A DNA stretch of 64,000 bases from Alteromonas sp. 1_MG-2023 (GCF_030547075.1 NZ_JAUOQH010000022.1:1-64000), one strand, 5' to 3'. Positions 1-9,760 are shown, counted from the stretch's first letter. Numbers and translations are program-made. Notes: generated by a model not told the origin, from the letters alone.

Positions 1-75
<75 letters not shown>

Positions 76-558
76 AATTTTCATATCTTAGTAATCAATT
101 TAAATTATCTCTCTGCTTAAACTTTCTGCCTTATTTAAGCTTTCTACGTTTATTCATGCCAATAATGCACTTTTTAGCGTAAGCGAGTGTAAATTTTCTC
201 TTTTTACACCCTTTTAAAAGTCCTTTTTTTGAATGGGTTTTTATTCCTGCAATTTTGCACCGTGTGCGAGCATACTCTCACTGTTTTGGTGATAACCTAT
301 AAAAGTTTATATATATCAGTTGCTAATGCTGCATTAGATCCGTTGCTGATTACTCTTAATTCATATTTAGTGCATGCATGCGCGATATTAGAGCATATTT
401 ATTCAAAAAGTATTAAATATTAATGCGTTTTTGCTTTAGAATGCGCGCCCTTTACGGCACAGATTCTGCTATGGATCATGCTGAAAATATTGATGCACGT
501 ACCCAACAATAAAATTAACGGGTATTAGATAGAAGCCACGCCAGGAGAACACACTAGT
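76..558. other. Intergenic region upstream of the TonB receptor, no gene seen
   Basis: AT-rich spacer between tRNA-Gly and the receptor. A weak inverted repeat GTGTAAA/TTTACAC lies at 187-209, without the features of a good terminator. A 64-codon open frame at 229-423 has no convincing ribosome-binding site or family resemblance. The receptor promoter should lie in the last 150 bases, but I cannot point to a clear -35/-10 pair. Confidence 0.5.
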
Positions 559-3030
559 ATGCACTATAAAGGCAGCACCTTCGGGTACTCTTTGGTTGCC
601 GGCGCTGTATTTACTGCTTTAAGTAGTACTGCGGTAGTCGCCCAAGAAGTTACTGTAAATGAACAACAAGTAGAAAAAATTGAAGTAACTGCAACACGCC
701 GAAGCGGCTCTTTGCAGGAAGTTCCAATTAATATCTCTGCCTTAACATCGGACGTGTTGGCTCAACAAAATATTGAAGACTTAGACTCAGTAGCGCGCTG
801 GGTGCCAGGTCTTACGGTTACCGATCAAGGTGGACGTAGCGATTCACCTATTATCGTTCGTGGCTTGAATACTAACTCTTCTGGGCCTAGCTCTGATGGC
901 GGCACAGTAGCAACATATTTCGGTGATATCCCGCTGTTTTTAAATATGCGTTTACTTGACGTAGACCGCGTAGAGGTACTCATCGGTCCTCAAGGGACGC
1001 TATACGGTGCAGGTACTTTAGGCGGCGCAATTCGTTATATTCCGAAAGCGGTTGATCTGGATTTCACATCAGGCGAAGTAACGGCTGATGTATTTAGTAC
1101 TAAAGAAAGTGACTCACTAGGGGGCGAAGGTAGTTTTGTTTTCAATGCGCCTATTATTGAAGGTGTGCTCGGTGTTCGTGCTTCACTAAATTATTATAAT
1201 AACCCTGGCTATTTAGATTATAACTACGTGGTGCAAGAAGGCGGTGTTTCTCTTCCCGATCCAGATTGGTCAGACAGCGAAGCGGTTAGCGAAAACATTA
1301 AGCAAGTAGAAGATGCTAATGGCGAAGATACCTTAACAGGTCGTATCGCGGTACGTTGGTTACCCACAGATTGGCTTGATACTACCCTTACTTATTTCTA
1401 TCAGAAACAAGAAGTAGAAGGCCGTTCTATTAGCCATTACAACGCGCTATCAGATGAAAACCCACTAAGTGACTTGGTAGGCAAGTATGAGTCTGCTTAT
1501 CGTTATGAAGAGCCTAGAGATAAAGAAGATTCGTTGTTGAGTTTAGAAGTTAAAGCTGACCTTGGCTTTGCTGAGCTTGTTTCTGCTACAGGTATTTCTG
1601 ATTTTGAAGCTGAAGGTCAACGAGATCAAACCGACTTACTGATTCGACTTGATTACAGTTACGAAGAATTCCCAGCTTTCTCTGCCTACACAGAAGAGAT
1701 TGATGAGCGTTCTATATTTACCCAAGAACTTCGTCTTGTTTCACAGTCTGATGGCCCACTTTCATGGATTGTGGGTGGTTTTTACTACGATTTAGATAGT
1801 GATGGAAGCAGTAAAGAATTTACTCCAAACTTCGATGAGTACGCTATTGATGTATGGGGCGTAGAAGGTAACTATCGCCCAGATGACTTAGAGTATTTCT
1901 CAGTATCTCACTCAGAGGTTACCGAAAAAGCCTTATTCGGTGAGCTCTCCTATGAAGTTACAGATAAGTGGGATGTAACACTTGGTCTGCGGGCTTATGA
2001 GTATGAAATATTCACCCGTTCGGCTACCGATTTACCTCTGTATAATACGGTTTTCGGTGGTCGAGAGTCAGATTCTATTGTTCTAGATTTTAGCGAAGAG
2101 TCTGCTGACGACAGTGGCACTTTATTTAAATTTAATACAAGCTACCAGTTTACTGGCGATACGATGGCTTATGTAACCATCAGTGAAGGATTTCGTATTG
2201 GTGGAGCAAATGGTACTGCAGCGTGTCCCGAAAATGTAGACGACCTCAATAACCAAATTGTTTGTGCCTTACCAGAAGAACAGTTGTATGAAGCCGATAC
2301 AACCACTAACTATGAACTTGGAGTGAAGACGAGCTTCTTCGATAACAGACTTCAAATGAATAGTGCACTTTTCTTTGTGGACTGGGAAGATCCTCAAGTG
2401 TCTGGTGCTACGGTTAATGGTCAGCAACCGATTACCGTTAATGCTGAAGGTGCAGAGTCTAAAGGTGCAGAGCTATCCTTTCGGGGTATCATAACTGACA
2501 ACATAAGAGCTTACGCGACTTATGCTTATACGAAAGCTGAACTTACCGCAGATGCGCCTTTCTTATTTGGCGTAATAGACGAGCAAGGAACAGAGCTGCA
2601 AGACTATTACGATGGTAAAGATGGCGATAGATTGCCAGGTACAGCTGAACACCAGTTTTCATTAGGTGTAACTTACAGCCAAGAAATCTTAGATGATAAA
2701 ATGCTTGATATTAACTACGGTATAACCGCACAAAGCGATATTTATACCACAGTTGGCTTGCGCCAAGATGGTGAGGCCTTACCTGGTTATGCAGTAAGTA
2801 ATTTGACCGCCCGTATATCAGATGATGATTGGTCAGTTACCTTATACATCGATAACTTATTTAATAAGTATGCGTTTACCTCAACCCGTAGAAATGTTGG
2901 TGATATTGGTTTAGGTGCGTTTGATAGCGTATTAGATCCAAACGGTACTGACATTCAGCGTAACTACGGACATTATTTACTAACGCCTCGTACTATTGGA
3001 TTGAAGTTCAATTACCAATTCGGTATGTGA
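559..3030 (+). CDS. TonB-dependent outer-membrane receptor
   Basis: An 823-residue outer-membrane receptor for active uptake of a large or scarce substrate, powered by TonB-ExbBD. It has a Sec signal peptide of about 28 residues ending near VVAQE, then a TonB-box-like stretch (EKIEVTATRR, about residues 40-49), a plug domain (about 50-170, with EVPINIS, IIVRGL and GPQGTLYGAGTLGGAI) and a 22-strand-type barrel to the C-terminus, ending in the aromatic-rich KFNYQFGM. AGGAG precedes the ATG by about 10 bases. The plug resembles the large Alteromonadales receptors for carbohydrates or siderophores, but the sequence does not fix the substrate. The TPR-sulfotransferase follows 66 bases after it, past a terminator. 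Confidence 0.93.
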   Translation: MHYKGSTFGYSLVAGAVFTALSSTAVVAQEVTVNEQQVEKIEVTATRRSGSLQEVPINISALTSDVLAQQNIEDLDSVARWVPGLTVTDQGGRSDSPIIVRGLNTNSSGPSSDGGTVATYFGDIPLFLNMRLLDVDRVEVLIGPQGTLYGAGTLGGAIRYIPKAVDLDFTSGEVTADVFSTKESDSLGGEGSFVFNAPIIEGVLGVRASLNYYNNPGYLDYNYVVQEGGVSLPDPDWSDSEAVSENIKQVEDANGEDTLTGRIAVRWLPTDWLDTTLTYFYQKQEVEGRSISHYNALSDENPLSDLVGKYESAYRYEEPRDKEDSLLSLEVKADLGFAELVSATGISDFEAEGQRDQTDLLIRLDYSYEEFPAFSAYTEEIDERSIFTQELRLVSQSDGPLSWIVGGFYYDLDSDGSSKEFTPNFDEYAIDVWGVEGNYRPDDLEYFSVSHSEVTEKALFGELSYEVTDKWDVTLGLRAYEYEIFTRSATDLPLYNTVFGGRESDSIVLDFSEESADDSGTLFKFNTSYQFTGDTMAYVTISEGFRIGGANGTAACPENVDDLNNQIVCALPEEQLYEADTTTNYELGVKTSFFDNRLQMNSALFFVDWEDPQVSGATVNGQQPITVNAEGAESKGAELSFRGIITDNIRAYATYAYTKAELTADAPFLFGVIDEQGTELQDYYDGKDGDRLPGTAEHQFSLGVTYSQEILDDKMLDINYGITAQSDIYTTVGLRQDGEALPGYAVSNLTARISDDDWSVTLYIDNLFNKYAFTSTRRNVGDIGLGAFDSVLDPNGTDIQRNYGHYLLTPRTIGLKFNYQFGM

Positions 3031-3054
3031 TAAGTTAGATTTATTCGACTATGC

Positions 3055-3080
3055 AAAGGCACTCTACTGAGTGCCTTTTT
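3055..3080 (+). terminator. Rho-independent terminator after the TonB receptor
   Basis: Perfect 10-bp stem AAAGGCACTC / GAGTGCCTTT with loop TACT, running into a T tract. It lies 24 bases after the receptor stop and separates it from the sulfotransferase gene. Confidence 0.85.
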
Positions 3081-3096
3081 ACTTTTAAGAGCAGTA

Positions 3097-4680
3097 ATGA
3101 ATACACCCAATCAATTATTAGAAGACGCAGTTCGTTTTTTAAATCAGCGCAATTACACCCAAGCACATCAGTGCTGCGTAGATGTCATCAAAGGCTTTGG
3201 CGACCATCCTCATGCCTACTTTTTGTTAGGTGTAATACATATTGAAATTGCTCAAATAGACAAAGCCATTCTCCTGTTAGAAAAATCCAATACGATTGAA
3301 AGTCGTCCTATAACCTTTGCTTACTTAGCAAAATGTTTTGCGTTGCGTGGGGATATGTCGAAATCGCTAGCAGCAAGTGACAGCGCATTACCTGAAGCGT
3401 TAACACGAGCGCTAGACTTAGACACAGTAGGCGTGGCGTTAAGCCGAGTAGGGTTACACGCCAAGGCGTTGACATATTTTGTAAAAGCATTGGAGATTGA
3501 CAGTACTAATGCGCAGTACCATTACAACTTTGCAGTAAGCAGCAAGTTCGCCGGAAACTTTACGCAAGCCAGAGAGCACTTTGAAACCGCTATTAAATTA
3601 GCACCACATTTTTATCAGGCTCATTTCGCGCTATCTGATTTAGGTAAAGTATCGAAATCGAACAACCACATTGCCCGGTTACAGCATGTGCTCTGTGATT
3701 TAGGCGATGAATCGATTAAAGGTAAAAAGAAAAAATCCATAGAAGGTCAGTTGCACATAGGTCATGCGCTAGCTAAGGAATATGAAGCAATAGGTGATTA
3801 TGATAGTGCGTTTAAGGCGCTGCAACATGCGAAAGCCCCTCAGCGCCAAGCGAGTTTGCAGTCTAGGGATAGTTTTAATCGTATCTTTGACTATTTAAAA
3901 TCAGACCTACAGCAGACCACCACAACAGGGAAAGGGGAGCAAAGGGATTCGCCTATTTTCGTTATTGGCATGCCACGCTCAGGCACGACATTGGTGGAGC
4001 GAATTTTAAGTCACCATAGTAACGTCGCCTCGGGCGGAGAGCTGCAAGATTTTGGTGTTGCGGTGAAAACGCTAACCAAAACCAAGTCTGCCCACGTTCT
4101 CGATTTGCCCACGTTACAAGCGGCAAAGCATATCGACAAAGAAGCATTAGGGGGGCTATACATTGAGCGCACCGCTTATTTACATCAACAAGGTGAACGC
4201 TTAGTCGATAAGCTACCGTTTAACTTTTTCTACATTAACTTAATTCGACAAGCGTTACCCAATGCAAAAATAATCTGCCTTAAGCGTGATGCTATGGATA
4301 CCTGCGTTGGAAATTATCGACAGCTTTTTTCCATTAATAGCCCGTATTACGCCTACGCGTATAGCCTCGATACTATTGGTGAACTTTATACCGGATTTTG
4401 TGATTTAATCTCAGAATTCCAAACCGCTTATCCTGAACAAATTAGGGTTCAGTCGTACGAAGCTTTGGTAAATAATCCGCAAAAAGAAGTGGCAGAGCTG
4501 TTGTCTTATTGCAATCTTCCTTGGGAAGCACAGTGTATCGACGTAGACAAAAACACATTGCCAGTATCAACCGCCAGTAAAGTACAAGTGAGAGAGCCCA
4601 TTAATACTCGCTCAATTGGTCGTTGGAAGCATTATGAAGCGCACACGTTTAACCTACAAAAATTGTTAGGCTATAGCTAA
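3097..4680 (+). CDS. TPR-repeat sulfotransferase
   Basis: A 527-residue two-part protein. The N-terminal half (about 1-270) is a run of tetratricopeptide repeats (for example AYFLLGVIHIEIAQIDKAI and QYHYNFAVSSKFAGNFTQA). The C-terminal half is a PAPS-dependent sulfotransferase domain with the 5'-phosphosulfate loop FVIGMPRSGTTLVERIL at about residues 286-302 and a 3'-phosphate-binding segment CLKRDAMDTCVGNYRQLF. No signal peptide is visible, so it should act in the cytoplasm. The acceptor is unknown; in related TPR-sulfotransferases the TPR part is thought to bind a peptide or protein. It is on the same strand as the TonB receptor just upstream, but a terminator lies between them. Confidence 0.9.
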   Translation: MNTPNQLLEDAVRFLNQRNYTQAHQCCVDVIKGFGDHPHAYFLLGVIHIEIAQIDKAILLLEKSNTIESRPITFAYLAKCFALRGDMSKSLAASDSALPEALTRALDLDTVGVALSRVGLHAKALTYFVKALEIDSTNAQYHYNFAVSSKFAGNFTQAREHFETAIKLAPHFYQAHFALSDLGKVSKSNNHIARLQHVLCDLGDESIKGKKKKSIEGQLHIGHALAKEYEAIGDYDSAFKALQHAKAPQRQASLQSRDSFNRIFDYLKSDLQQTTTTGKGEQRDSPIFVIGMPRSGTTLVERILSHHSNVASGGELQDFGVAVKTLTKTKSAHVLDLPTLQAAKHIDKEALGGLYIERTAYLHQQGERLVDKLPFNFFYINLIRQALPNAKIICLKRDAMDTCVGNYRQLFSINSPYYAYAYSLDTIGELYTGFCDLISEFQTAYPEQIRVQSYEALVNNPQKEVAELLSYCNLPWEAQCIDVDKNTLPVSTASKVQVREPINTRSIGRWKHYEAHTFNLQKLLGYS

Positions 4681-4755
4681 AACTACTTGCATCCTTGGCG
4701 GTGGGAGCATAACCTAACTGGTCTAACCAGAAGAAGGTGTTTCAGAGAGAAGATT

Positions 4756-5250
4756 ATGTCCGTACCAAACCCCCTTCGCAGCTTTGCGAAAAAAGCCAAT
4801 ACCTATCCAACATGGCTACGTCAACGAATGCTGACTTGGATGTTCCGGTACAAAGTGAAACTAACGGGCACGGTCAGTATCGATATTCTGGAAACCGATT
4901 TAAAATCGGTTACTTTCCGTCAGAAAAACTATAAGAAGGCGCAAAACCATATTGGCAGTGTGCATGCTGCTGCAATGGCGCTATTGGCCGAGTCTTCTAC
5001 AGGCTTTGTTGTTGGTGTTAACCTACCTGGTGACAAGTTGCCGCTTATTAAAGAAATGAATTTCAAATATGTGAAGCGCGCGCAAGGTGATATGCACGCG
5101 GTAGCGCACCTTACGGATGAACAAATAGCATTAATGCAAACACAAGAAAAAGGTGAAGTGACGGTAGCCGTTAAAGTAACGGATGCCAAAGGCATTGAAC
5201 CGGTTTTGTGTGAAATGATTTGGGCTTGGGTGCCTAAAAGTAGGAAGTAG
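4756..5250 (+). CDS. DUF4442-family, hotdog-fold thioesterase-like protein
   Basis: A 164-residue protein resembling DUF4442 members, a branch of the hotdog-fold acyl-CoA thioesterase superfamily. Visible features are an N-terminal helix with WLRQRMLTWMFRYKV, a central NHIGSVHAAAMALLAESSTG segment matching the long hotdog helix, and a strand-rich C-terminal half. I chose the ATG at 4756 because AGAGAGAAG lies just upstream; the frame is open from 4687, but the extra 23 residues look non-native. The substrate is unknown. The gene follows the sulfotransferase by 75 bases. Confidence 0.78.
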   Translation: MSVPNPLRSFAKKANTYPTWLRQRMLTWMFRYKVKLTGTVSIDILETDLKSVTFRQKNYKKAQNHIGSVHAAAMALLAESSTGFVVGVNLPGDKLPLIKEMNFKYVKRAQGDMHAVAHLTDEQIALMQTQEKGEVTVAVKVTDAKGIEPVLCEMIWAWVPKSRK

Positions 5251-5375
5251 TACCTGTATTTTAAAAAATAGGCCGAGTACTCAAGATTACCCTTTGTGCG
5301 TTTCTTATGTAACGCGCATATTCTATCCAAGCATTTTACAGTTTTATGAAGTTTTCTCTCATCTCGTTTTTCAGT

Positions 5376-5404
5376 TTGACAGTATTCCCAATCCCAACTA
5401 TCTA
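5376..5404 (+). promoter_or_regulatory. Sigma-70-type promoter upstream of maoP
   Basis: TTGACA at 5376-5381, a 17-base spacer, then TATCTA at 5399-5404, 107 bases before the maoP start. A short inverted repeat CATCGT-TGC-ACGATG follows at 5455-5469 and could be a protein-binding site in the leader; that is inference. Confidence 0.55.
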
Positions 5405-5510
5405 ATTATCAGTGTAATGAGCCAAGCGGCACAGGCACGCGGCTAATGGTTCCTCATCGTTGCACGATGCGGAGTATGATAATCCTCAGAAAGCTGAGAT
5501 AGGGGGTCGT

Positions 5511-5891
5511 ATGACAACGTTATCCAGAGAGCAATTGGTAAACCGTCCTTTTGTAGATAAAAAACACTACCCCTATGGGTTTGCTCGCTCAGGTGATTTT
5601 TCTATTACCGAAAGTAAACTATTACAAGCCCACGGTAGTCTATTTGCAGCCTTGGTAGACGGCAAAATTACGCCCAGCTCAGAGGCTGAAATCAATTATT
5701 TGAATTCAGCCCTTGGTCAATGTGAGCCAGCAACACCACAAGCGCGAGCATGGGTTAAATATCAAACGCGAATAAACAGGCCAAAAGCGGCCAGTATTTA
5801 CGGTTCTAAGCGAGTGGTAACCGAAGAATTAGACGATAATGTCGGAATAGATGACGATAACCACCATGAAATAGATATAGATGACGATTAA
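5511..5891 (+). CDS. maoP: MaoP-like DUF413 protein (macrodomain Ori protein)
   Basis: A 126-residue DUF413 protein. The core (about residues 8-95) has the family pattern: FVDKKHYPYGFARSGDF near the N-terminus and ARAWVKYQTRINRPK further on. In E. coli the homologue MaoP (YifE) acts with a nearby DNA site, maoS, to organise the Ori macrodomain. AGGGGGT precedes the ATG at 5511 by 3-4 bases and decides the start; an in-frame codon at 5460 would add 17 unlikely residues. The last 25 residues are unusually acidic (DDNVGIDDD, DIDDD), beyond the family core. It is monocistronic, with a readable promoter. Confidence 0.88.
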   Translation: MTTLSREQLVNRPFVDKKHYPYGFARSGDFSITESKLLQAHGSLFAALVDGKITPSSEAEINYLNSALGQCEPATPQARAWVKYQTRINRPKAASIYGSKRVVTEELDDNVGIDDDNHHEIDIDDD

Positions 5892-5919
5892 TTGTTAAAT
5901 TGTTGTGAATCCCATCCTA

Positions 5920-5944
5920 ATATTGGCCATTAATTTGCCAATAT
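5920..5944. repeat. Inverted repeat downstream of maoP
   Basis: ATATTGGC / GCCAATAT, 8-bp arms with a 9-base spacer, 28 bases after the maoP stop. No T tract follows, so it is a poor terminator. It could be a weak transcript end or an operator for ilvI. Confidence 0.4.
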
Positions 5945-6093
5945 CGAAAGGTTTATCCTATTTATCTTGAATATTGGGATATATATCTCACTTTTGTGCG
6001 GTTTGGTGTTTTATCTTCCTACTTCCTTCGTTATAGTCCGCTCATCGTCAACATTCGCTGACAATACACCAAACCGATACAGGAGATAGTACT

Positions 6094-7812
6094 GTGAAAA
6101 TGATGTCGGGCGCTGCCATGGTGGTAGAAGCGCTAAAAGATGTAGGAGTAACACATGTGTTCGGCTACCCCGGTGGTGCCGTACTAGACATATATGACGC
6201 TTTATATGCGCAAAAAGATGTCGAACATGTCCTCGTACGTCATGAACAGGCAGCCGCTCATATGGCGGATGGTTATGCACGTTCAACTGGCAAAACCGGC
6301 ACAGTCCTCGTCACTTCAGGTCCTGGTGCAACAAATACCATTACCGGTATTGCGACTGCCTATATGGATTCAATTCCAATGGTAGTATTGTCGGGGCAAG
6401 TACCTTCAATGCACATTGGTGAAGATGCTTTCCAAGAAACTGACATGGTAGGGTGTTCTCGTCCTATCGTTAAGCATAGCTTCTTAGTGAAGCGTGCTGT
6501 GGATATTCCAGAAGCGATTGCGAAAGCGTACTACATTGCAAATACTGGTCGCCCTGGCCCAGTGGTAGTCGATTTACCAAAAGACATTGTTAATGTTGCG
6601 GAAGATCACCCTTATGTGTTCCCAACCGACGTAACAATGCGTTCGTATAACCCAACCGAGCGTGGGCATACAAAACAAATTAAGAAAGCAGTCGCTTCAT
6701 TAATGAAAGCCGAACGCCCAGTACTTTATGTCGGTGGTGGTGCGGTTACGTCTGAAGCATCTTCACGTGTTATCGAATTAGCTGAAAAGCTTAACGCGCC
6801 GGTAACATGTACCCTAATGGGCTTAGGCGCCATGCCAGGTACACACGAGCAGTTCGTGGGTATGCTTGGTATGCACGGCACCCTTGAAGCAAACAAAACC
6901 ATGCATAATGCCGATTGCATTATTGCCTTAGGTGCACGTTTCGATGACCGTGTTACCAATAACGTGGCTAAATTCTGCCCGCATGCCGACATTATCCATG
7001 TGGATATCGACCCTGCGTCAATTTCGAAAACCATCAACGCGCATATTCCGGTGGTTGGCTCGGTTGATAAAGTTCTCGACCAAATTTTAGAGCAGCTTGC
7101 TAATAAAGACCTATCTGGTCAAAAAGAGAAGTTAGCCGATTGGTGGCAACAAATTACTCAGTGGCGCTCTCGTGAATGTTTGAACTACGAGCAAGGCGAT
7201 ACGGTAATTAAGCCACAGCAGGTTATCCAATCTATTTACAAGCATACCAATGGTGAAGCTTACGTAAGTTCTGACGTTGGTCAGCATCAGATGTTTGCTG
7301 CCTTGTATTATCCGTTTGATAAGCCTCGCCAATGGATCAACTCAGGTGGCTTAGGCACCATGGGCTTTGGTTTGCCAGCAGCAATGGGCGTGCAGTTTGC
7401 ACATCCTGAGTCTACTTCTGTCGTGGTAACAGGCGACGGTAGTATTCAAATGAATATTCAAGAGTTGTCTACCTGTTTGCAGTACAACCTGCCGATTAAA
7501 ATCATTACTTTGAACAACCGAGCGCTAGGTATGGTTCGTCAGTGGCAAGATATGATTTATAAAGGTCGTCACTCGCACTCATACATGGACTCTATGCCAG
7601 ATTTTGTAAAACTTGCTGAGTCTTATGGCCATGTTGGTATCAAAGTAGATAAATTAGAAGAATTAGATGCAGCGATGGAGAAATGTTTCAGTCTTAAAGA
7701 TCGCCTTGTGTTTATGGACATCGCGGTAGATCAAAACGAGCACGTGTATCCAATGCAAATTAAGTTTGGCGCTATGGATGATATGCGCTTAAGTAAGACG
7801 GAGCGAACCTGA
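6094..7812 (+). CDS. ilvI: Acetolactate synthase, large catalytic subunit
   Basis: A 572-residue ThDP-dependent acetohydroxyacid synthase catalytic subunit. It condenses pyruvate with pyruvate or 2-oxobutyrate in the first common step of valine, isoleucine and leucine synthesis. Visible features are the N-terminal ThDP domain with [17 protein letters not shown] and [15 protein letters not shown] (catalytic Glu), GQVP followed by AFQETD, a central FAD-type domain, and the C-terminal ThDP-Mg motif GDGSIQMN...NN at about 449-475. The start is GTG with AGGAG 8 bases upstream. The stop overlaps the ilvH start by one base. The length and paired small subunit fit the biosynthetic IlvIH form, not catabolic AlsS. 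Confidence 0.96.
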   Translation: MKMMSGAAMVVEALKDVGVTHVFGYPGGAVLDIYDALYAQKDVEHVLVRHEQAAAHMADGYARSTGKTGTVLVTSGPGATNTITGIATAYMDSIPMVVLSGQVPSMHIGEDAFQETDMVGCSRPIVKHSFLVKRAVDIPEAIAKAYYIANTGRPGPVVVDLPKDIVNVAEDHPYVFPTDVTMRSYNPTERGHTKQIKKAVASLMKAERPVLYVGGGAVTSEASSRVIELAEKLNAPVTCTLMGLGAMPGTHEQFVGMLGMHGTLEANKTMHNADCIIALGARFDDRVTNNVAKFCPHADIIHVDIDPASISKTINAHIPVVGSVDKVLDQILEQLANKDLSGQKEKLADWWQQITQWRSRECLNYEQGDTVIKPQQVIQSIYKHTNGEAYVSSDVGQHQMFAALYYPFDKPRQWINSGGLGTMGFGLPAAMGVQFAHPESTSVVVTGDGSIQMNIQELSTCLQYNLPIKIITLNNRALGMVRQWQDMIYKGRHSHSYMDSMPDFVKLAESYGHVGIKVDKLEELDAAMEKCFSLKDRLVFMDIAVDQNEHVYPMQIKFGAMDDMRLSKTERT

Positions 7813-8309
7813 TGAAACGTATTATTTCAGTATTAATGGAAAACGCACCTGGCGCACTATCTCGCATTGTGGGTGTTTTCTCACAGCGCGGATACAACGT
7901 AGACTCGTTATGCGTAGCACCTACTGACGATGGCAGCTTGTCACGTCTTACCATCATTACCCATGGTGATGATAAAGTCATTGAGCAGATTACTAAGCAA
8001 GTAAATAAGCTTATTGATGTACTTAAAGTGGTGGACCTTACCGAAGGTACTCACGTTGAGCGCGAGCTTATGCTAATTAAAGTGGCTACCCGTACCGAAT
8101 CTGTACGTGCCGAAGTAATACGTAATAGTGATATATTCCGTGGACGCATATTAGATGTTCATGCGAATAACTATACGATTGAAATTACGGGGACTACCGA
8201 CAAACTAGACGCTTTTGCAGCCACCATGGCTCAATGTGCGGAGGTGATTGAATCATCACGCACTGGAGTTTGTGGTTTAGCACGTGGCGAGCGCGCTTTA
8301 CGCCCATGA
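7812..8309 (+). CDS. ilvH: Acetolactate synthase, small regulatory subunit
   Basis: A 165-residue regulatory subunit of the IlvIH enzyme; it stimulates the catalytic subunit and carries valine feedback inhibition. The N-terminal ACT domain (about residues 1-75) starts KRIISVLMENAPGALSRIVGVFSQRGYN, and a second ACT-like C-terminal domain ends in the typical GVCGLARGERAL. It starts in the TGATG overlap with ilvI, which argues for translational coupling. A strong palindromic terminator follows. Confidence 0.96.
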   Translation: MKRIISVLMENAPGALSRIVGVFSQRGYNVDSLCVAPTDDGSLSRLTIITHGDDKVIEQITKQVNKLIDVLKVVDLTEGTHVERELMLIKVATRTESVRAEVIRNSDIFRGRILDVHANNYTIEITGTTDKLDAFAATMAQCAEVIESSRTGVCGLARGERALRP

Positions 8310-8363
8310 CAGGTAATCGCAATCATGCGACGTAAGATATTAAAGATGTTTTAGCAACAGACC

Positions 8364-8393
8364 AAAGGCGAGTAACTTAAGTTACTCGCCTTT
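8364..8393. terminator. Bidirectional terminator between ilvH and the convergent gene
   Basis: A perfect 30-bp palindrome with arms AAAGGCGAGTAACTT / AAGTTACTCGCCTTT. The A-start and T-end let it work on both strands. Its right arm covers the stop codon and last codons (KGE-stop) of the convergent minus-strand gene. Confidence 0.85.
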
Positions 8394-9341
8394 TCCGTAA
8401 TAAGCCTCTAAACGAAGCGCCATACCGTAAGACGGCGAGAAATCTTCCCGTCGTAGCCATAGAACAAAAGGTTCTACCTCGAAATAAAGCCATTCTCTAA
8501 TCGGGTTGCTGCGCCAACGTAAACCGGTATACACCTCTTCTACTTGATAGGTAGGTTTGTTTAACCCTTCCACCATAAAGCTGTACACCAGCGCGTTCCT
8601 ATTGTTGATAGGGTACAAATGTTGTAATTCATGACGCCATAACCAATCGTTACTTCTGTCTCGAAAATAAAAGCGGTTGTTTAAGCGCGTTACGTTGTTA
8701 GTGCTACTGATATGTTGAAAAGAGGTGCCTAACTCAGCGCCAAATTGATCCCGCGTGTATTGATAAATTTCGGTGTCATACAGCATGGCCCAATGTGAGT
8801 TAAAGGCATAAGCATTGCGGTATCTCGCTTTTACATACAGCTGGTCACGCCTGCCAGCACCCACACGAAATGAATAGTGAGAGTTTATGTCGGGGCGAAA
8901 CCGCAGGGAAATAGTGGTGTTATCTTGCCTTCCTAATGACGGTGAGCGTGCCGCTTTTATGGTGTCACTTTGGGTTTCATCTTCATTGTCACTTAAAAGT
9001 AAATCTACGCGGTTTTCTAGGTGGGGAAGTGAAACACGAATACGAAACCTAAGGTCGATTTCTGCGATATCTCGGGTTCTAGGCTCCCAGCTAAGTTGAA
9101 CTCTGCCTTCTGCTTTGGCTTTCTCATTAGGTAAGCTGCCGTCTGAAAAGAGACCATCGAATTTGCTAACGGTAAAGTCCATAGAGTCTGTGAAGCTGCG
9201 TTGCCACACATCAAACCATTGCATAGGTTGGGTGGTTTCGTCGTTGCTTGCCTCAATACTCGTGTGCTGCTTAGTCACTTCTGGCAGGCTATCGCTTTGG
9301 TCATTAAGCAATAAACACAATGAGACAGCTAAACACAACAT
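8382..9341 (-). CDS. Uncharacterised outer-membrane beta-barrel-like protein
   Basis: A 319-residue protein I cannot assign to a named family. It starts with a short hydrophobic stretch (LCLAVSLCLLL) that could be a signal peptide. A linker rich in S, T and E follows, then from about residue 75 alternating hydrophobic/charged segments typical of outer-membrane strands (for example IDLRFRIRVSL, TTISLRFRP, LRLEAYYG). AGGGAG lies about 11 bases upstream of the ATG. It is convergent with ilvH and divergent from tatA, 180 bases away. A structural or assembly role in the outer membrane is inference. Confidence 0.6.
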   Translation of the reverse strand: MLCLAVSLCLLLNDQSDSLPEVTKQHTSIEASNDETTQPMQWFDVWQRSFTDSMDFTVSKFDGLFSDGSLPNEKAKAEGRVQLSWEPRTRDIAEIDLRFRIRVSLPHLENRVDLLLSDNEDETQSDTIKAARSPSLGRQDNTTISLRFRPDINSHYSFRVGAGRRDQLYVKARYRNAYAFNSHWAMLYDTEIYQYTRDQFGAELGTSFQHISSTNNVTRLNNRFYFRDRSNDWLWRHELQHLYPINNRNALVYSFMVEGLNKPTYQVEEVYTGLRWRSNPIREWLYFEVEPFVLWLRREDFSPSYGMALRLEAYYGKGE

Positions 9342-9415
9342 AACAGGCTAAACTCCCTCTAATGATTACGCGGCGAAATGACATCCGTATCAGATAATTA
9401 CCTTCAGAATGCGGG

Positions 9416-9444
9416 TTGAGCTTATAAACGTCAACGATTATTAA
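9416..9444 (+). promoter_or_regulatory. Probable promoter of the tat operon
   Basis: TTGAGC at 9416-9421, a 17-base spacer, then TATTAA at 9439-9444, 77 bases before the tatA start. It matches the sigma-70 pattern at moderate strength. Confidence 0.45.
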
Positions 9445-9520
9445 TCCATACAAATATTCACGTGAAAGCTTGCGCTTTGGGTGGCATACTGTCCTAACTG
9501 TTGTATCGGAGATTATTTTT

Positions 9521-9760
9521 ATGGGCGGTATTGGAATCTGGCAGTTACTTATTATCTTAGTAATTGTAGTTTTACTTTTTGGCACTAAGCGTTTGAAAGG
9601 GATTGGCACCGATTTAGGTGGCGCAATCAAAGGTTTTAAAAAAGCAGTAACCGAGAACGAGCAAGATGCTGACTTCGAGCAGAAGAAGCAGGTGGAAGAT
9701 ACAGACACCGCTGACACTGCTGCCACAAAAACGCAGAGCGACGTTAAAGAAAAATCCTGA
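9521..9760 (+). CDS. tatA: Sec-independent (Tat) translocase subunit TatA
   Basis: A 79-residue pore-forming subunit of the twin-arginine translocase, which exports folded proteins. It has one N-terminal transmembrane helix ([19 protein letters not shown]) with the conserved FG, an amphipathic helix ([15 protein letters not shown]) and an acidic, disordered tail. The start at 9521 gives the canonical MGGIGIWQ N-terminus and has CGGAGA upstream; the frame is open 17 codons further up. The stop overlaps the tatB start (TGATG). First gene of tatABC. Confidence 0.96.
   Translation: MGGIGIWQLLIILVIVVLLFGTKRLKGIGTDLGGAIKGFKKAVTENEQDADFEQKKQVEDTDTADTAATKTQSDVKEKS

Noticed and set aside
229..423. 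64-codon frame upstream of the TonB receptor
   Set aside because: No usable ribosome-binding site, no family resemblance, and low-complexity hydrophobic composition typical of AT-rich spacer.
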